Source: Flavobacterium sp. | GTDB taxonomy: Bacteria > Bacteroidota > Bacteroidia > Flavobacteriales > Flavobacteriaceae | DNA: 50,754 bases | Direction: 5' to 3' | Assembly (NCBI GenBank): GCA_023259675.1 | Contig: JALRGT010000018.1 | Coordinates: 1-50,754 of the forward strand | In this document: positions 33,603-41,776 of the stretch, in pieces | Numbering within the stretch: position 1 is the stretch's first letter | Layout: the number at the start of each line of letters is the position of its first letter | The notes under the pieces: model-generated | What the model was told of the DNA's origin: nothing | The model's database searches: none | Seen by the model: the letters and a program-made list of their open reading frames with translations, nothing else | Translations under genes and position numbers: made by a program

Positions 33603-33688
33603 ATGTTTTACTCAAACCACCAACAAATTAAAAGCCAATAAGATATCCATTAACCCAAAAAAACATTTAAAAAAATCACTTATAAATT

Positions 33689-33718
33689 TTGCACAAACGA
33701 AAAACTAGTCTATATTTG
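33689..33718 (+). promoter_or_regulatory. Promoter of tRNA-Val
   Basis: TTG (33689-33691), a 19-base spacer and TATATTTG (33711-33718) match the flavobacterial consensus; the tRNA begins 12 bases later. Confidence 0.8.
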
Positions 33719-33730
33719 CACTCGCAATCA

Positions 33731-33808
33731 GGGCGATTAGCTCAGCTGGTTCAGAGCACCTCGTTTACACCGAGGGGGTCGGGGGTTCGAACCCCTCATC
33801 GCCCACCA
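33731..33808 (+). tRNA. tRNA-Val (anticodon TAC), CCA encoded
   Basis: The acceptor arms GGGCGAT (33731-33737) and ATCGCCC (33798-33804) pair fully. The anticodon stem CCTCG/CGAGG encloses TTTACAC with anticodon TAC (Val). The T-arm has GGTTCGAACC. The discriminator A at 33805 is followed by an encoded CCA (33806-33808). A promoter and terminator flank it. Confidence 0.95.
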
Positions 33809-33817
33809 TTTTTTTAT

Positions 33818-33854
33818 AAACCTCCAAAATCAAATGATTTTGGAGGTTTTTTTT
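33818..33854 (+). terminator. Terminator of tRNA-Val
   Basis: A 13-bp perfect stem (33818-33830 with 33837-33849), extendable into the loop, is followed by eight T residues. Confidence 0.85.
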
Positions 33855-33904
33855 GGTTCGAAAATTATTCTAATTTTATTCTAAATCTGATCAACCCCTA
33901 AATT

Positions 33905-34380
33905 CACTTGAATTGTTGATTCTAACACCTTAAGCTCTACAAAGAAAAATAGGCCATGAAATTCTAATCGTTTTGCGAGCTACTATGTAACAAATTAAGT
34001 AAAAAACTACATGTACAAAATCAGTACAGATTTTAGCATTGAAAATAACTAATAAAGCTCAAGAAATATGAACTAATCACAATGGCTCGTTTTTGTTTTA
34101 ATCATGCAAATTATTCATAGAATATCTACTTGTAAATTTTATATTACTAATCCAGTCAACTTTTTTTAGGACAACTTAGTTCTAAAAATAGTCAGATATA
34201 CAGCTATTATTGCTATCCTCTAAATTTGCTAGGATCAAACCATTCGAATAGCCTAAGGCCATTCTAGCAATAAGGCGCACGTTCTACATTTATAATTAGT
34301 TGTTATTGGTCAATTGAAAGTAGAAAAAAAAAACGTCTTTTGACCGTTCTTTCCATTTCGAACAAAACATGAAATCATTT
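33905..34380. other. Gene-free AT-rich stretch after tRNA-Val
   Basis: About 475 bases without a credible open frame, RNA structure or recognised repeat. The base composition is AT-rich and even. It sits between a tRNA terminator and the end of the DUF4249 gene. The 3' end of the tRNA is not duplicated in the window, so no element boundary can be shown. Confidence 0.5.
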
Positions 34381-35202
34381 TCATTCAATAATATAATCTC
34401 TTGTATCTACTTCTGATAGCCTAAAATAGCCATAAGCAAAATTTTTAGCATTGGTTTGATTTACAATATTACCCCTTACCCCAGCTGGTGTGGTTTGAAA
34501 TGGACTGCCTCCGTTACCAGATGCTAAGGATAACTTTTTGAAATAATCAAAATACCCTTTCGAAATTCCATTTAATTTTATGTTTATCACATCTCCAGGT
34601 TTTAAATCTTTGTTTGCATAAAATACCGGTGTCCGGTTGCCTTGGGTGTTTTCATCATTTTCAACTTGAAATTCAGGGAATGCTACTCGAGGTGTTACAA
34701 AACTATGAAGGTAGTAATTATCCTGAGCACCATTGTCTTGGAAATAATAAGTGATTTCGACCTCGTCACCTCCAAATCCTCCTTTGTTATTTTGATCAAT
34801 AGTATCTTCAATAGTTGGGGCATTAATTAATGTTTCTGTAGCTGTATAGGTTTGCCCGTTTAGTGCAATTGTCAATGTATATGTTTCTCCAATAACGGGT
34901 TCAAAATTAGTGCAGATATATTCTCCGGTGTTTGGAGTTTCTATAAAATTAAAAGTAGTATTAGCCGCATTGGTCACAATAATGGTCGCTCCTGAAACTG
35001 TTGGAAATTCAGTACTATAATACCCTGTTGTGGTAGATAATTTAATCGTTTGTTCGTTACCTTTAGTGTTTTTTACCCAATCAATCGATCCGTCTATAAC
35101 CAATTGAGGTACTGCTGTATCTAAATCGACATTAATAACCTCTTCGCATGCTGTTAAAAACAAAACCATTGTTACGATTATGATTTTTTTAAATATTTTC
35201 AT
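34381..35202 (-). CDS. DUF4249 lipoprotein, partner of the adjacent TonB-dependent receptor
   Basis: The lipobox LFLTAC (Cys19) and the following CEEVINVDLDTAVPQLVIDG match the start of DUF4249 proteins, which are beta-rich surface or periplasmic lipoproteins of Bacteroidota. The 273-residue length is typical. It lies 12 bases downstream of a TonB-dependent receptor gene on the same strand, the usual pairing of this family. By analogy with SusCD-type pairs it may help bind the receptor's ligand, but the ligand is unknown. Confidence 0.85.
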   Translation of the reverse strand: MKIFKKIIIVTMVLFLTACEEVINVDLDTAVPQLVIDGSIDWVKNTKGNEQTIKLSTTTGYYSTEFPTVSGATIIVTNAANTTFNFIETPNTGEYICTNFEPVIGETYTLTIALNGQTYTATETLINAPTIEDTIDQNNKGGFGGDEVEITYYFQDNGAQDNYYLHSFVTPRVAFPEFQVENDENTQGNRTPVFYANKDLKPGDVINIKLNGISKGYFDYFKKLSLASGNGGSPFQTTPAGVRGNIVNQTNAKNFAYGYFRLSEVDTRDYIIE

Positions 35203-35214
35203 TATATATACTTT

Positions 35215-37590
35215 TTAAAATTTAAAATTGTAGGTTACACTGGGAATAATTCCAAATATTGAAGTCCTTCTTACTTCACTTTCTCCTGCAGTTGGGTTTT
35301 GTCCAAAAGTATAGGAGGCTGCATTACTTCTATTATACACATTATAAATGCTAAAAACCCATTCGCCTTGCCAACCTTTTATCTTATCTGGTTTTGGAAC
35401 ATAAGTTGCCGATAAATCTAAATGGTGATATGCCGAAAGAGAGTCTTCATTTCTTGAACCATAATTGGCGACAGTCATTCCTTGGTACAGATATTTACCA
35501 TTTGGAAAAGTGGCTGCTTTGCCCGTCTGATAGGTAAAAATCCCTCCAAAAGTCCATTTTGGGGTAAAATCATAAGCAGCAGTAACGGATATATTATGCA
35601 GTTTGTCATAACTCGCCCTATACCATTCACCATCGTTGATTCCGGGTTCATTTGCATTTCTGCCAGGAGTTCTTTGTTCAGCTCTGGAAAGTGTATAAGA
35701 AATCCAACCTGTTAATTTTCCGGTATTTTTTTTAGCCAATAGTTCTAAACCGTACGAACGCGCTTCACCGTTTAAAAGCACTCTTTCTATGGCATCATTG
35801 GCAATTAATTCTGCACCATCAATATAATCTGCTTTGTTCTTTATTTTTTTATAAAATGTTTCTACTTCTATTGAATATTTATCGGCTGCAAAATTTTGAA
35901 AATAGCCTAATGCTACCTGATCTAAAATTTCGGGTTTTAGATATTGGTCGCTGGGTGCCCAAATATCAAGCGGTGAAGCAGATGCTGTATTGGAAATTAA
36001 ATGAATGTATTGACTCATCCGGTTATAACTTGCCTTGACAGATTGATTGTCGTTTAATGAATAGGCTACTGCAAATCGAGGTTCCAGGTTATTAAAGCTT
36101 ACTATTTTTTTGTTTTTTCCATATTTAATTGTTCCCGTTGGAGTAGCTTCTTCATAAATTTGAAAATCGGGATTGAAAACAACTGCATGATTATTAGCAT
36201 ACGTATTTATTTCTTCCTCACCTAATCTATGAAAGTCACTGTATCGAAGTCCGTAGTTGAAAGATAATTTTTCAGATAGTTTCTGTTCGGCACTAATGTA
36301 TAGGGCATTTTCGAAAGCATATTTCTTGGCAATTTGCTCCGGATTAATACTTGAAGTTGTACCAAAAGGACTGATTGTACCAGGATTGAATTGGTAGTAA
36401 ATGGAATTTAAGCCATAATTTAAGACCAGATTATTCGAAATATAGTGTTTAAAGTCATATTTGAAATTATAATTTTTCACATCTGATTTCCAGTCAATAC
36501 CCACAGAATTTATTTTTAATCCATAGTTATAATCACTATAAATGGCAGATGCATTAGAAAATATTTTATCTGAAAATATATGGTTCCATCTGGTATTAAA
36601 TAACTTATTACCATAGATGTTTATAAAGCTTTTATTAAGATTGATATTGTCATTACCAAAATATCCTGATAGAAAAATGTTGTTTTTGTCATTTAATTTA
36701 TAATTAAGCTTGGCATTAATATCATAAAAATAGGCAGAGTTTGGCTCGTCTGCCAGTTTCATCAACAAATGTGCATAAGAACCTCTGGCTGCTACTACAA
36801 AGGAACCTTTTTCTTTTACGATTGGACCTTCAACCAACAATCTGCTGGATACAGCTCCAATTCCTCCAGTTACGTGGTATTCTTTATTGTTTCCTTCTTT
36901 TTGGTAAATATCTAAAACCGAAGATACCCGGCCTCCATAATTAGCGGGAATACCTCCTTTGTATAATTTTAAATCTTTAATAACATCGGAATTGAAAACC
37001 GAAAAAAATCCAAACACATGAGAGGTATTATACACTACTGCTTCATCTAATAGCACCAAATTCCCATCCACAGAACCACCTCGCACATTAAATCCTGACG
37101 CACCTTCCTGTGCATTGGTTACTCCAGGAAGTTGTAATATCGATTTCAGTACATCGACTTCACCCATAACTGCAGGCATTTTTTTGATAGTGGCAATGGA
37201 GAGTTTATTGGTACTCATTTCGGGTTTTCGAATATTGACTTTTGTTTTATTAGATTTAATAACCACTTCTTGTAATGCTTTACTATTTTCGAGCATCGTA
37301 AAATTCTTTTTTGAGTTTTCCGTTAAAGAAATACGCTCTTCAATAGTATCAAAACCCATATAACTAATAATAATGGTATAATCTCCTTTTGGCAATGTAA
37401 TAGAATAAAAGCCGTAGGAGTTAGTAGTAATGGAAACATTTGCTTCTGGAATGAGAATGTTTACACCAATTAGCGTCTCGTTATTAGCCTTGTTAGCAAT
37501 TGTTCCGCTTAATGTAACCTTTTGCTGCGAATATGCATTTAATACAATTGCAAAAAAGAATATTAAATAGATTTGGATTTTGTTTTTCAT
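35215..37590 (-). CDS. TonB-dependent outer-membrane receptor with carboxypeptidase-regulatory-like N-terminal domain
   Basis: The 791-residue protein has a signal peptide (about 1-21), a CarboxypepD_reg-like beta-sandwich (about 23-110), a plug domain (GEVDVLKSILQLPGVTN, GFNVRGGSVDGNLVLLDE, GGRVSSVLDIY) and a 22-strand barrel ending in aromatic F (SVTYNFKF). At 791 residues it is shorter than SusC proteins. It is co-transcribed with the DUF4249 gene and divergent from a LytTR-type two-component locus. The substrate is not known. Confidence 0.92.
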   Translation of the reverse strand: MKNKIQIYLIFFFAIVLNAYSQQKVTLSGTIANKANNETLIGVNILIPEANVSITTNSYGFYSITLPKGDYTIIISYMGFDTIEERISLTENSKKNFTMLENSKALQEVVIKSNKTKVNIRKPEMSTNKLSIATIKKMPAVMGEVDVLKSILQLPGVTNAQEGASGFNVRGGSVDGNLVLLDEAVVYNTSHVFGFFSVFNSDVIKDLKLYKGGIPANYGGRVSSVLDIYQKEGNNKEYHVTGGIGAVSSRLLVEGPIVKEKGSFVVAARGSYAHLLMKLADEPNSAYFYDINAKLNYKLNDKNNIFLSGYFGNDNINLNKSFINIYGNKLFNTRWNHIFSDKIFSNASAIYSDYNYGLKINSVGIDWKSDVKNYNFKYDFKHYISNNLVLNYGLNSIYYQFNPGTISPFGTTSSINPEQIAKKYAFENALYISAEQKLSEKLSFNYGLRYSDFHRLGEEEINTYANNHAVVFNPDFQIYEEATPTGTIKYGKNKKIVSFNNLEPRFAVAYSLNDNQSVKASYNRMSQYIHLISNTASASPLDIWAPSDQYLKPEILDQVALGYFQNFAADKYSIEVETFYKKIKNKADYIDGAELIANDAIERVLLNGEARSYGLELLAKKNTGKLTGWISYTLSRAEQRTPGRNANEPGINDGEWYRASYDKLHNISVTAAYDFTPKWTFGGIFTYQTGKAATFPNGKYLYQGMTVANYGSRNEDSLSAYHHLDLSATYVPKPDKIKGWQGEWVFSIYNVYNRSNAASYTFGQNPTAGESEVRRTSIFGIIPSVTYNFKF

Positions 37591-37760
37591 TTATAATACG
37601 TTTGAATTAATTGTTACAATTTTGGGCTAAACTATATTTTAAAAGAATTCCCATTTTTTGAATTATACCAAACGGATTATTTTTTATATCAAAATGTATT
37701 TTACAACGACTAAAAAAGTAACTGTAAGCTTTGATACTATTTTAAAACCTTATTTTTTTT

Positions 37761-37789
37761 GTATAAAAAGAAGACACTTTTGTATAAAA
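37761..37789. promoter_or_regulatory. Candidate LytTR operator: direct repeat with 21-bp spacing
   Basis: GTATAAAA occurs at 37761-37768 and again at 37782-37789, each preceded by a T-run (TTTTGTATAAAA), so the copies are 21 bp apart, two helical turns. LytTR regulators bind pairs of direct repeats with this spacing. The pair lies just upstream of the kinase promoter and also upstream of the divergent TonB-receptor gene. Confidence 0.5.
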
Positions 37790-37795
37790 TACTAA

Positions 37796-37823
37796 TTGTT
37801 TCTTTTTTAAGTTTTTACATTTG
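37796..37823 (+). promoter_or_regulatory. Promoter of the LytS-type kinase operon
   Basis: TTG (37796-37798), a 17-base spacer and TACATTTG (37816-37823) fit the consensus and lie 22 bases before the start codon. Confidence 0.65.
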
Positions 37824-37844
37824 TTTCACATATTTTTATAAACT

Positions 37845-38897
37845 ATGAGTAAAACTTTACATAGAGAGTTAATGGATAAAAATGGGATGCTTCAGTTTTT
37901 TATTTCATCCAAATACAGGCTGCGTAGACACTTGATGATGATTCTTCTTATCAGTTTGACTTTGTATAACAGCGACCCAGAATATACTGAACCTACTGAA
38001 ACTTTTAGCCGAATTATAGCCTTATTCATGTTTCTGATATTAGTTTATACCAATATGTATTTATTGGTTCCTAAATTTTTATTTAAAAATAAACACACAA
38101 CTTATGGTCTATCTGTTTTAGTCATCATAGTTATATCTGTTATTATTCGCAGGTGCGGTGGATACTTTTTTGTACCTAGCGTGAGATTGGATCCAAATAA
38201 AGAGGATGTGGGTATTTTGCCGTTTTCCTTCATCATAATAATACTTATTTCTGCTTCGGCAGCGATTAAACTATTTCAACAATGGATGTTAGATGTGCAA
38301 TTAATACACAAACTAAAACAAGCCAAAACAAATGCGGAATTGGAACAATTGAAAAATCAAATCAATCCGCATTTTCTTTTTAATATGTTAAACAATGCCA
38401 ATGTACTTACCAAAAAAGATCCAGATAAGGCATCACAGGTTTTAATAAAATTGAGTGATTTACTTCGTTATCAATTGTATGACAGTACACGAGAAAAAGT
38501 TTTTTTAACTTCTGATATTCATTTTTTGGAAGATTTTTTAAATCTCGAAAAAGTAAGACGAGATAATTTTGATTTTTTGATATCCAAAGAAGGTAACTTG
38601 AGTGGTGTTCAAATACCACCTTTATTATTCATTTCGTTTGTAGAAAACGCCATAAAACACAATAATGATTCAGAAAAGTTATCTTATGTAAATTTATTTT
38701 TTGATGTTAGAAATAACGAACTTTTTTTCAAATGCATTAACTCAAAACCCATTCTAAAAGCTGTAAAATCTAGTTCAAGCGGTTTAGGATTGGTAAATAT
38801 TAAACGTCGATTAGAATTGCTATTTCCATCTTCACATATTTTGGTAATCGAAGAAAATTCAGAAACATATTCTGTAATGCTAACTATAAAATTGTAA
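37845..38897 (+). CDS. LytS/YehU-type sensor histidine kinase
   Basis: The 350-residue protein has four hydrophobic helices (about 30-42, 56-76, 86-102, 122-143) and a His_kinase domain with the phospho-accepting H176 in NQINPHFLFNML. The ATPase N box is VENAIKHNN and a G box is GLGLVNIKRRL. This is the kinase class that partners LytTR regulators, two of which follow after 2 and 35 bases. No extracytoplasmic sensor domain is visible, so it may sense within the membrane. Confidence 0.9.
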   Translation: MSKTLHRELMDKNGMLQFFISSKYRLRRHLMMILLISLTLYNSDPEYTEPTETFSRIIALFMFLILVYTNMYLLVPKFLFKNKHTTYGLSVLVIIVISVIIRRCGGYFFVPSVRLDPNKEDVGILPFSFIIIILISASAAIKLFQQWMLDVQLIHKLKQAKTNAELEQLKNQINPHFLFNMLNNANVLTKKDPDKASQVLIKLSDLLRYQLYDSTREKVFLTSDIHFLEDFLNLEKVRRDNFDFLISKEGNLSGVQIPPLLFISFVENAIKHNNDSEKLSYVNLFFDVRNNELFFKCINSKPILKAVKSSSSGLGLVNIKRRLELLFPSSHILVIEENSETYSVMLTIKL

Positions 38898-38899
38898 TT

Positions 38900-39313
38900 A
38901 TGAACTGTATTATAATAAATGATGAGCCAATAGTAAGACAGGCGATTAAAATTTTAATAGAGAAAACTCAAAATTTGGTATTGCTTAGTTCATTTAATAA
39001 TGATGTTGATGCTTCAAAATTTATGCAGAATAATGTTGTTGATCTGATATTTCTTGATATTCAAATATCTGGAATTAATGGTGTTGAATTTGCCAAAACA
39101 ATACCACAGGAAATATTTGTGATTTTTTATAATTCACTTTCCGTATTTGACGTTAAAAGTTCTGAAGTTCATGCGATTGATTATTTAGTTAAACCAATAA
39201 AATCAGAAAGATTTCAAAAAGGTGTCGCTAAAGCTGAAGTTTATTTTAGATTATTAAAAAAGGGCAATATAAATAAGATAAGGCAAATTACAGATGACTA
39301 TTTTGTTATATAA
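38900..39313 (+). CDS. Truncated LytTR-type response regulator, receiver domain only
   Basis: The 137-residue protein is a close paralogue of the next gene over its receiver domain but stops at TDDYFVI, just where the other continues into the LytTR DNA-binding domain. The phospho-acceptor D53 (FLDIQ) and K99 (VKP) remain. D7 of the acidic pocket is N, and the switch residue T77 is Y (IFYNSL against IFTTAF). It therefore cannot bind DNA through LytTR and may be a decaying duplicate or a phosphate sink for the kinase. Confidence 0.8.
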   Translation: MNCIIINDEPIVRQAIKILIEKTQNLVLLSSFNNDVDASKFMQNNVVDLIFLDIQISGINGVEFAKTIPQEIFVIFYNSLSVFDVKSSEVHAIDYLVKPIKSERFQKGVAKAEVYFRLLKKGNINKIRQITDDYFVI

Positions 39314-39348
39314 TAAATAAAAACAATTAAGGACTTAAATTTAAAATT

Positions 39349-40071
39349 ATGAACTGTATTATAGTAGATGATGAACCATTGGCAAGAGAAGCTATCCAAA
39401 TATTAATTGATCAAACGGATAATTTAGACTTAATTGGTTCTTTTAATAGCTCAAATGCAGCTACAAATTTCCTGGTGGATAATGCTGTCGATTTGATATT
39501 TCTTGATATTCAAATGCCGGGTATAAATGGTATTGATTTTGCCAAAACTATTCCACAAGAAACATTCGTAATTTTCACTACCGCATTTTCTGAATTTGCT
39601 ACAGATAGTTATGAAGTGGATGCAATTGATTATTTAATAAAACCCGTAAAACTAGAGCGTTTCCAAAAAGCTGTTGATAAAGCCCAAACTTATTTCAAAT
39701 TATTCAAAGCAGATTATGCCAATAATAATATTGAAAACATTGCCGACGATTATTTTTTTGTAAAAGCAGACCGTAAAATTTTTAAAATTTGCTTTAACGA
39801 TATTCTTTTTATAGAAGGTTTAAAGGATTATGTCGTGATGCATACCGAAAATCAAAAAGTAATTACAGCTATGAATATTAAAACCATTCACGAACAATTG
39901 CCCAAAAATATGTTTGTGAGAGTTAGCAAATCGTATATTATCAATGCAAAAAAAATAGATTCGGTTGATAATAACACGGTTTATCTTGGCAAAAATGAAA
40001 TCCCTATTGGGAACATTTATAGAGATTTCTTTTTTGATGAGTTTGTCACTAAAAAGATTTTGAGCAGATAG
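39349..40071 (+). CDS. LytTR-family response regulator
   Basis: The 240-residue protein has an intact receiver (D7, D8, phospho-acceptor D53, T77, K99) and a C-terminal LytTR domain (about 135-240: FFVKADRKIFKI, LFIEGLKDYVVMHT, FVRVSKSYIINAKKIDSV, IPIGNIYR). It is the working output of the LytS-type kinase two genes upstream. The direct repeat at 37761-37789 is a plausible target, which would make the system control itself and the DUF4249/TonB-receptor pair. Confidence 0.92.
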   Translation: MNCIIVDDEPLAREAIQILIDQTDNLDLIGSFNSSNAATNFLVDNAVDLIFLDIQMPGINGIDFAKTIPQETFVIFTTAFSEFATDSYEVDAIDYLIKPVKLERFQKAVDKAQTYFKLFKADYANNNIENIADDYFFVKADRKIFKICFNDILFIEGLKDYVVMHTENQKVITAMNIKTIHEQLPKNMFVRVSKSYIINAKKIDSVDNNTVYLGKNEIPIGNIYRDFFFDEFVTKKILSR

Positions 40072-40367
40072 GTTTATTTAATTTCTCAGTATATAACTGC
40101 CGAAATCTACAGTTAAAAAAGATGTTTGTAAGTTATTTAAATTTTAATATTTGTTTAATAGATGAAAACTATATTTAACATGAGGTTTTAGAATAAAATA
40201 ATTTATAAAATTCAAACAGTTTTCCTTTAAAATAGCAGTGCTTTTTCACTATAATACATCATTTCGGATTTGTACTAAACATTAACAATAATTATCTTTA
40301 TTTTACTGTAATTTTCTTCAAATCCTGTAAAAAATGGTTCGTAAACAGGTTCGTAAGGACCACAAAA
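40072..40367. other. AT-rich intergenic stretch after the LytTR regulator
   Basis: No gene is seen. The only structure is a short direct repeat, GGTTCGTAA at 40336-40344 and 40348-40356, close to the terminator. Confidence 0.5.
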
Positions 40368-40397
40368 AAACTCCTTAAGAAATTAAGGAGTTTTTTT
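40368..40397. terminator. Bidirectional terminator between LytTR regulator and murF
   Basis: An 11-bp stem (40368-40378 with 40383-40393) with loop GAAA has A and T runs on both sides; it can serve both convergent genes. Confidence 0.85.
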
Positions 40398-40427
40398 ATT
40401 TTTATTTCATATCCGAAACTTTAGATT

Positions 40428-41711
40428 TTACATAAAATCTAAAGTTCGTTCTAGTGCCATACCGCGAGAACCTTTTATCAGCATCGTTGTATTTTCGACT
40501 GCCAAACCTTTAAAACTATCAGAAAAAGCATCAAATGTTTCATAAAAACTAAAATTAGCTTTATCTACTTTATTGGCATAAAAGGCTGCTCCGACAAAGA
40601 AACATTGTACCGAATCCTCCGTAATAAGAGAATCAATTAAAGCTTTATGCTCACTAAGACTTTCATTACCCAACTCGAACATATCTCCCAAAATCATTAT
40701 TTTATTGGCACTTTCAAGCTGTAAAAAATTCTCGACTGCAACCGCCATACTACTCGGATTCGCATTATAAGCATCCAATATAATTTTATTGCTGCCTTTG
40801 GTCAAAAGTTGTGATCTATTATTTTCCGGTATATAAGACTCGATAGCTTCTTTTATTTTCTCCTCTTCAACATTAAAATATTTCCCTATCGTAATAGCGG
40901 CATTGATATTATTGGAATTATACAGCCCAATTAAATGCGATTTTATGGTTAAATTCGAAAAAGCAACTTCCACAAAAGGACTTGCCTTTACAGCAGTTAT
41001 ATTTACGTCAGCATTGGCTTTATTTATTCCGAAGGAGTAAAACTTCAACCTTTTTGCTTTTTCAACCTGAATCGGATCTTCTAAATTTATAAACGCCAAC
41101 TTATCATTTTCTGAAAGGTACTCATACATTTCACTTTTCCCCTGTATAACTCCTTCCGTACCACCAAAACCCTCCAAATGAGCCTTCCCAAAATTGGTGA
41201 TATAACCATAATCTGGCATTGCTAATTCACAAAGAAACTCAATTTCTTTTTTATGATTAGCTCCCATTTCCACAATTCCAACCTCGGTTTCTGTAGTAAA
41301 CGAAAGCAATGTCAATGGCACCCCGATATGATTGTTTAGATTCCCTATCGTGGCTTTCGTTTTATATTTTTTGGAAAGCACTACATTGATAAGTTCTTTT
41401 GTAGTAGTCTTTCCATTACTTCCTGTTAATGCAACGATAGGCACCTTTAAATACTCTCTATGATACTTTGCTAACTGCTGCAAAGCAATCAAACTATCCT
41501 GAACCAAAATAGTTCTTTCATCAATAAAATAATCGCCATTCTCAATTATAACAAAGGAAGCACCCTTTTTAAGAGCTTCATCAGCAAATGTATTCGCATC
41601 AAACCGTTCTCCTTTAATAGCTACAAATAAAGAATTCGATTCAATTTTGCGGGTATCTATAGAAACCGACGAACATTTCAAAAACAAACTATGAATGTAT
41701 TTAATATCCAT
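40428..41711 (-). CDS. murF: UDP-N-acetylmuramoyl-tripeptide:D-alanyl-D-alanine ligase
   Basis: MurF adds D-Ala-D-Ala to the UDP-MurNAc-tripeptide in peptidoglycan synthesis. The 427-residue cytoplasmic ligase has the N-terminal SVSIDTRKIESNSLFVAIKG block (in parts), the P-loop TGSNGKTTTKE, GNLNNHIGVPLTLL, and the C-terminal LDAYNANPSSM. The genetic neighbour is gldJ upstream on the same strand, separated by a terminator. Confidence 0.95.
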   Translation of the reverse strand: MDIKYIHSLFLKCSSVSIDTRKIESNSLFVAIKGERFDANTFADEALKKGASFVIIENGDYFIDERTILVQDSLIALQQLAKYHREYLKVPIVALTGSNGKTTTKELINVVLSKKYKTKATIGNLNNHIGVPLTLLSFTTETEVGIVEMGANHKKEIEFLCELAMPDYGYITNFGKAHLEGFGGTEGVIQGKSEMYEYLSENDKLAFINLEDPIQVEKAKRLKFYSFGINKANADVNITAVKASPFVEVAFSNLTIKSHLIGLYNSNNINAAITIGKYFNVEEEKIKEAIESYIPENNRSQLLTKGSNKIILDAYNANPSSMAVAVENFLQLESANKIMILGDMFELGNESLSEHKALIDSLITEDSVQCFFVGAAFYANKVDKANFSFYETFDAFSDSFKGLAVENTTMLIKGSRGMALERTLDFM

Positions 41712-41732
41712 TTAAAAACGATTTAAAAAAAT

Positions 41733-41757
41733 AAAAGCCCTAATCAAAGGGCTTTTT
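41733..41757. terminator. Terminator between gldJ and murF
   Basis: An 8-bp stem (AAAAGCCC 41733-41740 with GGGCTTTT 41749-41756) has T-runs on both strands; on the minus strand it ends the gldJ transcript. Confidence 0.75.
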
Positions 41758-41776
41758 ATTACAATTTATATTTTAA

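Noticed and set aside
33689..33901. 70-residue plus-strand open frame
   Set aside because: It runs through the tRNA-Val gene, its promoter and its terminator; the peptide is a translation of tRNA sequence.
40336..40356. GGTTCGTAA direct repeat as a phage attachment site
   Set aside because: The repeat is nine bases with a three-base gap, and no integrase or tRNA is near.
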